Shown: positions 24,028-37,148, counted from the stretch's first letter. The stretch is DNA of 64,000 nucleotides from Onchocerca volvulus (GCA_000499405.2 HG738137.1:23688700-23752699); one strand, 5' to 3'. The notes: generated from the sequence alone by a model not told the origin. A program made the numbers and translations.

Positions 24028-24480
24028 AATAACATAACCAATATATTTCATTTTATCAAGTCCTGAATTTAAAATGAAGTTTTGAAAAGGTTATGCATCA
24101 TTAATTTATTTATTTTTCCTTAGTAACAGACGCAATATTATTATTATTTATTACTGTTATTGCTATTGATAATGTTAATCGTAATATTATCAATTAGATA
24201 AAGATAATAGTTATTGAAATTCAATTTTATTGAAGCTTAAAAAGTCCAAAAATAACATTATCATATATTTCATCATATAAAAATTTTAAATTTAAGATAA
24301 AATTTTACAGAAATCATACATAATTTGTTTCTTATTTTCCCTATTCTTAGTAATAATAATATTATTATTATTATCGTTGTCACTATTGTTGCTATTGATA
24401 ATGTTAATCGTAATATTATCAATTAGATAAAGTTAGTTATTGATATTCGATTTTGTTGAATTTTAAAAATTCATATTATT
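24028..24480. repeat. Tandem duplication, period about 222 bp
   Basis: AAAATAACAT..ATATATTTCAT begins both copies (about 24028 and 24250). Both contain GCTATTGATAATGTTAATCG followed by TAATATTATCAATTAGATAAAG, which is identical between copies. The two halves have diverged unevenly: the core is conserved and the flanks are not. Confidence 0.85.
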
Positions 24481-27105
24481 TATCATCTTTCTTAGCAGCG
24501 GTTTATGTATGAACATTTTTCAATATATATATTGCTGCAATGAAAAACATGAAAGGATGATTAAATAAATTTGAAATCAATTATTTGAAATCACTTATTT
24601 GTCAGAAATTCTTTTGTGTAATTATCCTCTAAAATAATTAATGGTGCAGATATTACCTTCAAATAAAAGTATTAACTATAATTTCAACGCTAAATGATCA
24701 TTTTATATGTACATCTTTCACAGCATATTGAATTATTTACAAAAATTTATTGAAAATAAATGTAATACTGTAAAATAAAATCCAAAATTTCACTTTTCAC
24801 TGTAAATATTTTTAATCATCGCGTGAATTCACCTCAGTATTGAATTGTATTGTCACGTGTCTTATGACGTAAAAATTTCACGTAATGTACTTCGAGAGTT
24901 ACATTGAAACGTAAATCTTGAAGAGAATGTCAAGCAGTGCAATGAAATAATTTTTTGATGAAAAATCTCATATCTTTTATCATATATGAAAATGCAAAAA
25001 AAAAAAAAGAAGCATTTAAATTTCCAAAAAAAAATTATTAACAATAATTTCAACAACTTTCATATTTAATTTTAAAAATAAAAATAAAAAATACGAAATC
25101 TTCTATTAAAAAAACCTAATTTGTTAAGCTTTATGAAGTAATTTGCTGCAAAAAACTTTAATTTATTCCATTTCTTGCCATACTTTGTCTAATTGCTTAC
25201 TTTTACAATTTCTTAGTAATAATTAATCAATTGAAAAATTAATGAATAATTCCTTATTGATACTTTTTACTACTTTTTACTTTCCTTTTTTTTTTTCTCA
25301 CTTTTATCATTTATTTTTTATACTAATTTCATTCATTATTACCTGTTTTATGCCAATTAAAATTTAAATTTTCATTTCTCCCTTTTATTCTTTTATTTGA
25401 TGAATTATTTTTTTATTATCAAAAAAAAAAAAAAAAAAAAGATAAAAACAAATATATGAATTATTGCTGAAATTACAGGTGATAAAATAACAGATCGACA
25501 GATGAACAGCTAGATAGGCGTACACCTGTTCAAGGCAAATATGCCAAAACACATTTACCTGATTCCTAATCAAAGCAATTTTTCTCCTTCCAGCTTTTTT
25601 GATATGAGAAAATGATTAATGAATTTTTTGCTTTCATTTTATCATCTTTCTTTGCTAATCTGTTTATAACAATAATAATGATAAAATCCTTATCTTTAAT
25701 TAACAGTATTGTTTTCATTTCTATTATATACACATATATTTATTAACCAAATATTCTATTTTACTATTTTTAAAAAAATTGAAAAATTTTCAAAATATTA
25801 AAGCTCATACTTATCTTTAATATTTTATTTGTAATATAAACAAATAAAATTGCAATTAAAATTACAAAATACAATCATATTTTTTAACAAATAACAAATG
25901 TTTTTCATTCAAGAAAAGAAAAACTACGAAAATTTAATATAATAAATATTTTTTCACTTTTATATTTTATGTAGCAAATTATCATTATACTTACTAATTA
26001 TGAAGATTAAAATGTCGGTAAAGAAATTTGTATTTATAATTATTTCATAAATATTAATGTTACAGTTTGTATTAGTATTTTATTTATAGCGAATTTTAAT
26101 ATATATTTAATTCAAATATCATTCATTGCTTGATTCCAGTATTAATTTATTATTGATAAATTAGTACTGTTTGCAAATTTGAACAATTACATATTTCACT
26201 GTTGATAATAATTGTCATAAGGATGAATGATTATTGTCCTTACAGTTATTACTTTGACCTTATCCTGAAAAGTTAAACCTGAGATTTAATACTTTTTCTT
26301 TGAAAAAAAAAAAAAAATCGGAGATTTTTTTGCATATATATTTGGTTTTTAAATTTTTGCAAAATATATTCCATTATCCTATTTGAATAATTTATTATTC
26401 AAGGAATATTTTATTTATTATTTAAAAATTAAACTATTTACTATCAAAAAAAAATTTATGATTTAACAAACAAAGAAAAAAACCAAATAAACAAGCATAA
26501 ATATAAGGAAATTTTTTTTTTAAATTGAAAAAAAGAACGTCTCTATCCAAAATTACACACATATAAGTAAGGAAAAAAACTTTCTGAGAAAAAAAGTTTT
26601 TTCCTTAGTTTTCAAATAATAGATTATCCTTAATTAAAATTTACAAAACTTCCATCTAAAATTTTTGAGAATTTTTTACACAAGTAATATATTTATGCTT
26701 ATTTATTCGTTTTTCTTTTTTTCTTTTCTTCAATTCCTATGAAAAACACGAAAAAAAAAGAGAGAAGCCTTAGTCATTTTAAAATTTCACTCGTGTTTTC
26801 GGCGCATGTCACCTTAAATTATCATATTTTCCATTTTGCTGAAATTGAATAAGAACAAATCTAATACTTTTCTAATAATTGTGCACGCATATCAACGGGT
26901 AATTTATTGCATGATTTTATGTAAAAGATAATATGATTCGTTTCAAGAATTTTCACGATTTCATTTCATTTCAAGCTAAATGCTCTCTCCAATTTTCCTT
27001 CCCAACACTTCTTTGCAAATAATATTTGCAGTCTGAGAAACGTGCAAAAACGCGTTAAGACCAACCATTCTCACATCCTTCTCACATAATCGCTTTGTAA
27101 CATAA
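24481..27105. other. AT-rich intergenic, no gene seen
   Basis: No exon is recognised. A less AT-rich patch at about 25475-25575 includes CACCTG (an E-box) and GGCAAATATGCC. An ACGT-containing patch is at 24850-24890. The rest is homopolymer-rich. Confidence 0.5.
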
Positions 27106-27300
27106 AGAATAACCCAGTGATCAATTTATTTGGATATTTTCTGATAAAAGTGATTAATTTTTTACTTGGATATTCTCAATGAAAGTGATTAATTTATTTG
27201 AATATTTTCTGATAAAAATGATTAATTTACTTGGATATTCTCCAATAAAAATGATAAATTTATTTGGATATTTTCTGATAATTCTCGAGTTTTTCATCCT
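27106..27300. repeat. Tandem array, five units of about 34 bp, in a dispersed repeat
   Basis: After AGAATAACCCAGTGATCAAT (shared with 3271), a unit of the form GATTAATTTA-TTGGATATTTT-CTGATAAAAAT repeats at about 27119, 27151, 27187, 27220 and 27253. The copy at 3284 has only one unit, so the array expanded here. Confidence 0.85.
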
Positions 27301-27510
27301 AATACTTTTTATTATTACAAGTTGCAAATGAGCAAACGTGTTAATATACGTTGATGACAATCATCGTAGCGTGATTAACGTCTAAATGTACGTTAACAAC
27401 AATTGTTCTCACGTCTTCTTTTCTTGTCTCGAATTTTTTATCTTAATACTTTTTATTATTATAGATTTCAAGTGTTATTATACTTTGATAATAATCGTTA
27501 AAATAATTTT
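27280..27510. repeat. Diverged tandem duplication, period about 145 bp
   Basis: CTCGAGTTTTTCATCCTAAT then ACTTTTTATTATTACA, followed by CGTTGATGACAATCATCG, recurs as CTCGAATTTTTTATCTTAAT then ACTTTTTATTATTATA, followed by TTTGATAATAATCG. Confidence 0.75.
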
Positions 27511-28479
27511 AATGTTATTAAATTAAATTCTCTTGAACAATTTTACGCTTCATTATTTCAATTTAATTGATAATTGCTAAATTTTAATTGCATTTTTTTC
27601 ATCCTTTCATAATAAGACGCTTGATTACAACTTCGAATACATAAATCAGGACAATATTATCGCTGTCATTGTCGTTCGTCATTTGTATTTCAAAAATGTA
27701 ATAATATAAAAATGACGTATATTGCATTGCTTTTCCATTTAGATTTTAGAATTTACAATAAAATTCATTTCGTTCCATTCCCTTCCTTCTCCTCCAAGCT
27801 AAAATACATTTTCAACATTTTCAAATTCATTTGCTACTTGAAAATAAGTTAAGTCAAATAATACGATGAAATGAAGTACAGTTAAGTTGAAATGAAAAAA
27901 TGTGAAACTTTTTTCAAAATCATTCATATTTACATTAAACTTTCTCAAACATCTCTTCAGTACCATTTTTTTCTTTTAGTTCTATTTACACTTAGTTTTT
28001 TTCCTTTTTTTTTTCTCTTTTTCTCGCGTTTTAGAATTGAAAAAAAAAAAACCTTTTTTTTTCAAGTTTCTCTACAAACAGAAAGAAAGAAATGGAAAAA
28101 ATAAATGATTGACTCAAACAGTTTAAATATGACAAATTTGAATCTTTTTTTTTCTTATTATATATTCTACCTGTTCGCACATTACTAATTTAATTTATAT
28201 TTGCTATGAATATTATTATTGCATCATTTACTATATATTATATTAAATTTTATAAATTCCAATTTTCTGTTTTTCCAATATATTTTCAGCAATTTATCAG
28301 TCACAATCAAATATAAATATTTTTGTCGATATGATAGAAATTACTTCTTTTCATTTTCCTCAATTATATTAGAAATTTAATCATATGATATAAATCATAT
28401 GCGTATTTTACTCTCAAAATAGGCATAAATGAGTCTTATAACAATTAAAAATTTTTCGGTATTTTTTCAGCCTTCATTT

Positions 28480-28690
28480 TCACGTCAATTTATAGACGCT
28501 GAAATAAGCGCAAATAGGTATTTTACGTCAATTTATATAAATATTACGTTTGGCGTAAATATGGTTATACAATAATCACAAACTTTTTGTAGTTTGTATA
28601 TTCCTTATTTTTATATCAATTTATGTTTCGTCAAACAAATATATATTTCACGTCAATTTATATATGTATTACGTTTGGAATAGATGTGAA
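28480..28690. repeat. Spaced ACGTCAATTTAT repeats
   Basis: CACGTCAATTTAT occurs near 28481 and 28645, and TACGTCAATTTAT near 28523. The latter two are each followed by a TATA-rich gap and ATTACGTTTGG. Each copy contains the CRE-like half-site ACGTCA. Confidence 0.8.
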
Positions 28691-30319
28691 TAATTTAACT
28701 TTTCAACACTTTCCATAATTTCTTGTTCTTACTTTGCATCTTTTCTATTTTATTTGACTTTTTTTGTTTTTTTTTAAGTGTTAGAATATATGATTTTAAT
28801 TATTTTTATTGGTATTTTTATTGGTTTTTATCGACGTTTTATTCGTTCTTCTCGCTTTTTCGAATTTTCATTTATTCAGGAAATTTCCATGAAATATCAT
28901 TTCTCTGAAAAAAAAACCACTTTGCTATCGGCTATCCTACTAGTTTTGCATGAATGATTGCTTTTACTTAGAGAATTGCTAATTTTTTGCTGTAAATTTT
29001 TATCAGTAAAATTTGATCGAATTTTTCTCAAAATTTTTCTTCAAAAATAATTCCTTTTTATAATTTATTTAAAAATACTTTCCTAAATTCAATACCTTGC
29101 CTTTCTTTGCATCATTTCTCTTAAATAGATAAAAGATGAAATAAAATTTGATAATTCTTAACATATCAAGCATATATATGAGGAAATTTGAAGAAATTTT
29201 GAATTAAAATATTAATTAATTAATGAGGTCGATTAATATATTGCTACAAACAGAAAAAAAAATAAAATTTAATATTATGCAAAATTTTCACTTGTATACT
29301 AACTATTTCATTCCAACAATTAAAATAATTGACAGAAAAATTAATAATTAATTTACAAATTAATTCTAAACTTTGAGAAAACAAAAACTGTAAAGAATTA
29401 TTAGCTATTTATTGCAATATTTTAAACCAGAAAATAATAATGTATTTGATGATGATTATTATTGATTCTATGAAATCATAGTTTATTAATCATAAATCCA
29501 TCTTCTTATTTAATCCGTTTTATTGATTGATTCATTAATTCATTTAAAATTGTTCAATCGTTAATTAGCTAAAAAAAAGTATCTTTTTTTCTTCAATTTT
29601 CATGAAATATCCACAAATATATTTACCTTTTATTGTTTTTGTAGTTATTTCCAACAGCTGTTGCTGCCAATCCATTAATCTCAAGTTTATTTGTTTGTTT
29701 TTTCCAGCATGAATTTCACTTTTGGTACCTAAAATTTTCCTTCTTTCTCTCTTTCTTTTCTTTTTCCTTTTTTTTCTTTTTTTTTTTAATCCAAAAATAA
29801 GCAATTATCAGTTTTGGAAATGATCAAATAGCCACAACTTTCCGTACTTTTGGAACAAAAGGAAGGAAAAAAAAGACTCTTAAAGGATTTATCATGTCAA
29901 TTGGAACTTTTTGAGGCATTTTGGCAAAAAGGGTGGAAAGGGAGGTTGGATCATCGTTTTATTTCTTCATCTGTATATTTCGAGAAGACATTTTCTTCTA
30001 TTCTTTTCTCACTTATTGACCTTTCTTTTTTCTTTCTTTTTCAAATAATTTTTAAAAAGTACAGACGATATGGCCAATTTTTTTCTTTTTTTTTTTTTTT
30101 TTTTTTTCACAAATGAATTTCTTACTTTGTGAAATTTGAGAAAAAGAAGAAGCTGCTGTTCATTTTTGCATTAGTTATTAGACTTAAAAATTCTTTTTCT
30201 TTTTTTTTTTTTCAATCCATAATCACATAGTATCATAATTAACTAGCAGATATATTGATTAAGTTAAAAAATATTGATTAAATAAATGATATCAAAAATT
30301 TCGAATGTAAATTGAATTG
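28691..30319. other. AT-rich intergenic, no gene seen
   Basis: No exon is supported. The 88-codon frame at 29850 is purine-rich at its start and poly-T coded at its end, with no family signature. Confidence 0.5.
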
Positions 30320-30660
30320 CAAATTTATTGATTCAACTGGAAAACATTGATTAAATGATTTTTTGTAATGAAAATTTCAAAATTAAGTTATAAAACTTAC
30401 ATAAATTTTCAATTGAATCAATATAATTATTATAATTTTCAAATGAATGATATTATCATTTGTTTCTTTTTTTATTGATAATGCATTAATCTATTGATAA
30501 ACTTGCAAATATATTGATTCAATTGGAAAACATTGATTAAATGATTTTTTGTAATGAAAATTTCAAAATTAAATTATGCAACTTTAATTTTCAAATAATT
30601 GATACTATTATTTGTTTCTTTTTTAGTTATAACATGTGTTAATCTATTTATAATATCATT
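30320..30660. repeat. Tandem duplication, period about 187 bp
   Basis: GAAAACATTGATTAAATGAT then TTTTTGTAATGAAAATTTCA is identical in copies starting near 30320 and 30507. Flanks (TTTGTTTCTTTTTT, ATTAATCTATT) also match with a few changes. Confidence 0.9.
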
Positions 30661-31502
30661 ACTTATAGTGCTTTCATCAAAATATTATTAACATATTGCA
30701 ATCCTATCTAATTATTAATTTATATGATAATAATTATTCTATCAAGTAACAATGGAAAAATTTTCCCAAGATCTCCTGCAATAGTTTCATTAATAATTTA
30801 TGAAATTATAGAATTATAAGAAGAACTTCTGTAAATGAGATAACGTATCCAGCATGATAACCTGACATCAAATGTGCATTTCAGGTGAAAAATAATAGTA
30901 TTAATACTGAATATTATATGTAATATTGATTATTTATTTTTTTCATTAAAATTTTTGGCTTCGAATCATACAATCATTGCAATGATTAAACGATAATAGA
31001 AAAAAAAAAATGAAAGTATTTATAATAGTGAAATTATTTCATTTCCAAGTTTTTTAAACTTTGATCATTACATTTCCTTTTCTTTTCTTTTTTGATTTAA
31101 ATTTGTCCTTATCACTAATATTCAAAAAAATTGATAAGTGTTAACATACATTTTCTTTTTTCCTTTTTCTTTTTCTTTCTTTCTTCCTTCTTTGCATTAC
31201 TTCCAATATTTTTATTTTAATTTATTTGGCATTTCATAATTACCACTACTACAACGAGTTATTTTTTTTTTTTCGGAAATTCCGGAAGAGAAAACATTCA
31301 ATAAAGATTTTTGCATCAAATTCAAAAAAAAAAAATTTTTTTTCTTTTTCAGAAATTTTTTTAATCATTCGTTACTGATCTGAAAAAGAATACGATAAAT
31401 CGACCGTGTCTTCAAGTGAAAAAGCTATTTTGGTTGGTTGGCTGGGCTGAAAAAGTTATATTATTCAAAATTTTTCTCGAAAATATATAATTGGTGAAGA
31501 TT

Positions 31503-31528
31503 ATCAATCAATCAATCAATCAATCAAT
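31503..31528. repeat. ATCA microsatellite
   Basis: Six tandem ATCA units. Confidence 0.9.
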
Positions 31529-31648
31529 AGTATCATTCTTCATCGCAGTCATACAATCATTATCAATTATCATTTCTGTTTGATAAACGGAAAAGAAACG
31601 AAAAAGGGAAAGTGACGACCATTTATCGTTAGTGATTATTATCAGTGC

Positions 31649-31649
<1 letters not shown>

Positions 31650-31724
<75 letters not shown>
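31650..31724. repeat. ATT microsatellite
   Basis: About 25 perfect TTA units. The poly-Leu and poly-Asn frames here are artefacts of it. Confidence 0.95.
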
Positions 31725-31725
<1 letters not shown>

Positions 31726-33137
31726 CAATTACTATCATTATTCGAGTAGTATCACCAAGTACAACAACGATCACTACCGGAAGAACAATAATGACGTTGT
31801 CGGATAAATTTGTATATATTTTTAATTTTTAGTTAATTTTAATTAGTTTTTAATTAATTCTGCTTTTTCTTTCCTTTGTTTACTTCCTATGAAAATAATT
31901 TTTAAATATTATCAAAATTTTAATATGATTTAGTTTAATCAATCAATGACACACAAGATGTATTTCAATTTTTTTTCATCTTTTTCGTATGAAATTAGTA
32001 AAATGGTACTTGTTTGCTTTATTAATTGATAACTTATTGACTTATATAATTTAGATAAATTTAACAAATTCAGCAAACTTCTCGGAACGAGAAGAAAGCT
32101 TTCGTTTTTTTTATTGTTATTCTATACTATTTGTGAATTATGGGTGACCAAATGAACAAGGAACAACAAGAAAGGGTTTGCTTTTTTAATTAAATTCTTT
32201 TTTTTTCCCAAAAATTTTTTGAAATTTTAATTTTAATGCATAATTTTTGTTTGAAATTGATTAAAATATCTATCGGTTGCTACTCATAATTAAATACTGT
32301 TTGTGAAAACTTTCTGCGATCATTGAAATTTTCCGAAAATTGAAAAATTGTGAGAAATTTTTGAGTAATAAATATTATTTGAATAAAAAAAATGAAAAAT
32401 TTAAGCTAGGATCTTATTAAATTTTTAATCCCAAGAAAAAATGGATATTTAAACGAAGAATAAGTAAAATTATTTAAAAAAAAATTATTTAAAAAAATTT
32501 TTTAAATACAAAAAGGACAAATAAATTAAAAATGATCAAGTTTAAAAGTCTACCTGACTAAATTGTAAATTTTTTTTTTTTTTTTTTAATTTAAAAAATA
32601 CTAATTAAACAAAATCAAATAATATGATTCATTAAATCAATGAATAAGACATTAATGAAAATTGTTTTAGCATTATATTTCGTAAATTTCAAATACACAT
32701 TACTTTATTCAAAACTTAATTTAATGAAAAAAAGTTATTTGATGATTTAGATATTATTTACTGAAAAAGACTGAAATAAGTTTATAATATCAATTTCCTA
32801 TTTTTGCGAAATAATTCGAATGCCGAAATACTGCATAGAATTAAGTTAATTTTTGCTTTGAGTGATTTATTCACTACTTTTTTTTCTTTTTTTTTTTTTT
32901 TTTTTTGAAATAATTCAAATACCGAAATGTTGTGTAAGAGATAAGTTATTTATTGCTTTAGATGATTCACTTATAAGTTAGGTTTATTTTCTGTTTTACA
33001 GCAAGCTTGATTACTAATTAAACTGAGCGGGAAAAAAGAAAAGAAAAATAAAATCATTTTAATTAATCAATATTTTCATGTAAAATATTAAAAGATAAGC
33101 AAATCGGCTGATATGAAATAAAATGAAAGCAAATTTA

Positions 33138-33350
33138 TTTAGAGTTAGGGAAGCGGGAGAAATGGAAAAAAAAACCTCGGAGAAACGGGGGAAGTAGAGG
33201 AAGTGAAAAAAAAACCCGAAGAGGCGGGATAGAAAGGCAAATGGGAAAACCTTAGAAGAAATAGAAACGAAAGAATGCTATAAAATGGCGTCATTTTGAA
33301 TTCGAAAAGAAAAGTAGGAAAAAGTAATTGGAAAAAAATGAACAAAATCA
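33138..33350. repeat. Purine-rich strand-asymmetric tract
   Basis: The + strand is almost only A and G for about 200 bp. A two-fold internal repeat has the form GGAGAAA..GG-A8-CC..CGGGG then GGAAGTG-A9-CCCG..GCGGG. Several GGG runs occur. Such tracts can form triplex DNA. No gene. Confidence 0.7.
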
Positions 33351-35468
33351 AATTTTTATTCAAAATCGAAGTATTTTTTCAATTTTTTATTTCGAATTTA
33401 AAAAAAAAAACTTTTTTACTTTCTAATTTCATTTTTGAAATATACTTTAAAATAGCGGAAATGAAGAAATTTATTTGGATAAAACAAACAAACAAAAAGA
33501 AAAAAGAAAGAAAGGAAAAGAAAAATAAAATATGAAAAGAAATAAAAAGTAAGTAAAACATTAAAAGGAGAAAGTTGAATATTGAATAAAGAGGGAGAGA
33601 AATGATAATATTCCAGCCTGTTTTGAGTTGGAATAATTTTATTCATGAAAAGATGGCCGTTTAAAAGAAGGAAGAGGAAGAGGAGGAGAAGAAGGAATAA
33701 ACAGGGAAGAAATGATGGCCAAATATGTAAAATATTAGAACCTAGGAATGTCTAAGCATGAGCCAAGGCTTCTATCGATGAATTAATGCTTAGGCTTTCG
33801 GGAAAATTCAATGATTTAGGCTTCTTTTTTCTATTTGTCAGTTTTGAAAATTCCTGAAATGTGTATTCCTTATTTTTGAAATATTGCTATTATTACTGAC
33901 AAAAGTTAGGTTTTATAGTAAGTTATAAGCCAAGTATATGATGATCATATATAGTTGTTGAAGGGCCTTAGGCCTTTTCCTCTCATCTATATTCATCTCA
34001 AACCTAAAAAAGCACCCTTAAATTGTCACCAGAAGGACATCTTAAAAAATAACGATAATAATTCTTACCTTTTCCCAACTTTAAGCTGAAATTCGATAAG
34101 TTTATTTATGTCACTTTGAAATATCTACAAATTTTTTTTCCTTTTTTTCTTTTCCGTTTTTCTATGCTTAAATTTTTTTAGTATTTTTGCATTTTTGATC
34201 TTTGTTTTTTTATTTTAAATTTTACACTGAAAAAAAAACAATCTGCAATCTGTTCATTTTAATCCAAATAAATTTCAGTCAAATTAATTAAACAAAAAAT
34301 TTCTAACTTTTAAAGATAAAATTAATGAATTATTGTTCCTTTCCAAAAAATAATAGAAGAAAAAGAAGTTTTTGCAAAAGCAAACATAACTAATAAAATC
34401 CTTCTGAAAGGGAGTAGGAAAAAAAAAATAAATTTCCCTTTCTGATAATCTTAAGTATGAATATAAAATTTTAAATTAAAAAGAAAAAAAAGCCTTTACA
34501 ATCAAGAAATTTTCAGTTTTTTCCAGTTTTTTTCTTTTAGTTTTTTAGTTAATTTTTCTTTTTCAGTCAAGTATTTAAGTACTTTTTTTTTTTCAATTTT
34601 TCAATCAATTCTTAAAATTTTTTTTCCAATTTTCAGTTGTTTGAATATTTCTTTTCACTTCTAAACATTGCTTATAATTTTTCATTACCATGTATTATAA
34701 TATTTATATTTTTTAATTTTTCCTTTTCATCAAATTATGATATCTTATTGAAATTTCAAATATGAAATGTAAATTTTTTTTTCCTAAATTATTCTAATAT
34801 GAAGTTAAAATTATTAAAAGAATAATTTTATGTAGATATTTTGAGTAATTTTTATATCATCTGTTCTTTAATAATTATAATATTCTTTATCATCTTACTG
34901 ATTTGTAGTAATTCATTTGACAGCGACAAATTTTAATTTCCAATTTTACTATTGAATTTGTATCTAAAAGAAGAGGGAAGAAAAAAGAATGGAGATATAT
35001 AAAAAAAAATATCGTTTAATTCAATTTATCATAACTTAAATTTTTAATTATAATCCTTGGGAAGGAATAATCAATCAAATAAAAAAAGAAAAAAAAGATT
35101 GATAATTCTCAAAGGAATCCCTTGTTTTACAATTCCAAATAATTTTTTAAAACAAATTGAAAAAATTCTTTTTGTTCATAATCTTTTCTGCTTGATGAAA
35201 TATTAGGGAAAGAAAATTTCCAGAGAAAAATACATTTATTTTCTTTGATATAATAAACAATTAATATATTTTTCTTGATAAAATTTAAAAAAAATCGATA
35301 CAGTTATGCTATTTTCATTTTTTGGAAGCATAAATAGATAAACAATTACTGAATATTTCAAATATATTTTTGTGGAAAAGTAATTATTTGATATGAAGAA
35401 AATAAAATTATTTTAAAAAATCGATACAGTTCGGATTATTTTTATATTTTATTTTATAAATACAAATA
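33351..35468. other. AT-rich intergenic, no gene seen
   Basis: Between about 33720 and 34020, TTAGGC-like words are scattered (GCTTAGGCTTTC, TTTAGGCTTC, GGCCTTAGGCC) but not in tandem. The last lies in a short palindrome near 33964-33978. No exon is seen. Confidence 0.5.
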
Positions 35469-35760
35469 TTTATTACTAGAAATAACTTTGAAATTGAAAG
35501 AGAGAAAAAGAAATAGGAAAAGAAAAACAGAGAGAAAGTGAAAGAGAAAGAGAAAAATAATAAATACAGAACTTATTAAATTATTTGCTACTAAAATAAT
35601 TTTGAAATTGAAAAAGAAAGAGATAGAGAAAGAGGGAGAGAAAGAGGAAGAGAAAGAGAAAAACGGTTAATACAAAATATATTAAGTTATTTATTACTAG
35701 AATTATTAGAAATGAAAAAGAAGGAGAAGGAGGAAGAGAGAGAGAGAGAGAGAGAAATAG
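35469..35760. repeat. Three-copy repeat (about 105-116 bp) with GAAA/GAGA tracts
   Basis: ATTACTAGAAATAACTTTGA then AATTGAAAGAGAG recurs near 35585 and 35690. Each copy is followed by a 40-70 base run of GA-rich purines. The unit combines a unique part and an expanding purine part. Confidence 0.8.
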
Positions 35761-37099
35761 ATGAATGATAAATATAAATTATTGATTGAAACTTTTGTTG
35801 AAATATTGCCATCAAACAATTAATATAATCATTGTTAACATCCTTTTTATGCTGTAAAAAAGAACAGCTGAGCTTATCCATTGAAATTTTCACTCCTTTC
35901 TTCCTCTCTACCTACTATTACTATTGCTAGTAATACTATTTCATCCGGTTCTTTTCTCTCTCTCACTATCTCTTCTCTTTCGTTATCCTTTTTATTCTTT
36001 TTTTATATCTCTATTATTATTCTCTCATATCTATTTGTCTTTTTTACTATATTTTCTTTGCATTCATTTTCATCCATTCTTTATTTCACTTTTTTGAATA
36101 AAGTAAATTTTTGAAGCCTTTTAAATTTGAATCTAAATTCACTCATATCTTTTTTTTTCTTCTTCCTCTTTTATCATTTTATCACTTCTTTATTGCTTTC
36201 TTTCCTTATCATCTTACTCCTTCTTTTTCACATCTTTTCCTTCTCCTCCATTCCTCTCACTATTTTCCGTTGATATTTATCAAACTTTTTTCTCTTTCCC
36301 CCTCCTTCTTCTTAAAAAACTATAAGTTTTAAGTTAAGAGAAAGAGGAGGAGGAGTAAGGAAGGCAAGAAGGATATAAATCCATCCTCTACTCATGTGAT
36401 TTATTATTCTTCCTATTTTCATTCATTTTCGGAGAAGAGGGAGAGGAAGAGAGAGTAAGAGAAAGAGATTCAAGGTGAAAGTGTGAGATTTTTCAGGAGA
36501 GATGATGAAGAAAATAAAAAGATTATTGCAAAATATAACACCAAACAACAAATAGGCCAGACTGGCTAGACTAGATTAAGCTAGATTTAACAGGTTTCGT
36601 TGAAGCCATTGATTCTTATCATATATCAGTGCTTGCTTTCACTCAGTTTCTTTTAATTTATTAACTTTTCAGACTTTAATTTTTTCAGTGGTGATTTGAT
36701 TATTTGCGAAATACTATCCTTCTTTTTCTTTTCATAATTGATGAGTCATTGATGTTGTAATATATTATCATACTCTTATGTTTTCATGGAAGATGCATGA
36801 TAAATTCATATTCGGGTTTTGCGAAAGTTCTCGTAAAACGTCAACAAAAAGAATGATAAGAGGATGTGATTCGTGATAAGTTCACGCTTGGATTTTGTAA
36901 CTTCTCAGATCAAAAAGTGTTGGCAAGATTATGAAATATAAACGCATTGATAATAAAGTGAACATAAAGAATACTATTTCATTACTGATTGTTTACTGAT
37001 AATAAGATATTTTAAAATTATAGAATAGGATTATTGATTTTTGACTTTGATATTTTATCAGTAACTATAGTGTGATCAAGTTCCAAAAAAAAAAAAGAA
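35761..37099. other. AT-rich intergenic, no gene seen
   Basis: TC-rich stretches run from about 35930 to 36310, and purine-rich stretches from 36340 to 36480. A short stem, TAGGCCAGACTGGCTA, lies near 36553. No exon is supported. Confidence 0.5.
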
Positions 37100-37148
37100 G
37101 TGGGAATTGTGGTCTTATCTTTATCAAATCAAAACATTCCGGTGGGAA
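37100..37148 (+). promoter_or_regulatory. Two CSL/LAG-1-type sites 42 bp apart
   Basis: GTGGGAA at 37100-37106 and again at 37142-37148 on the same strand. This is the core consensus of the Notch-pathway factor CSL/LAG-1. The spacing is four helical turns. No gene lies within several kb, so function is speculative. Confidence 0.25.

Larger units (their letters stand above)
30661..33137. other. AT-rich intergenic, no gene seen
   Basis: Contains a short ATCA tetranucleotide run (31503-31528) and a long ATT microsatellite (31650-31724). No exon is recognised. Confidence 0.5.

Noticed and set aside
31520..31832. Poly-Asn and poly-Leu frames
   Set aside because: They are the two readings of the ATT microsatellite.
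33720..34020. Scattered TTAGGC-like words taken as a second telomere-repeat site
   Set aside because: The words are not in tandem and differ in flanks, so chance is the simpler explanation.
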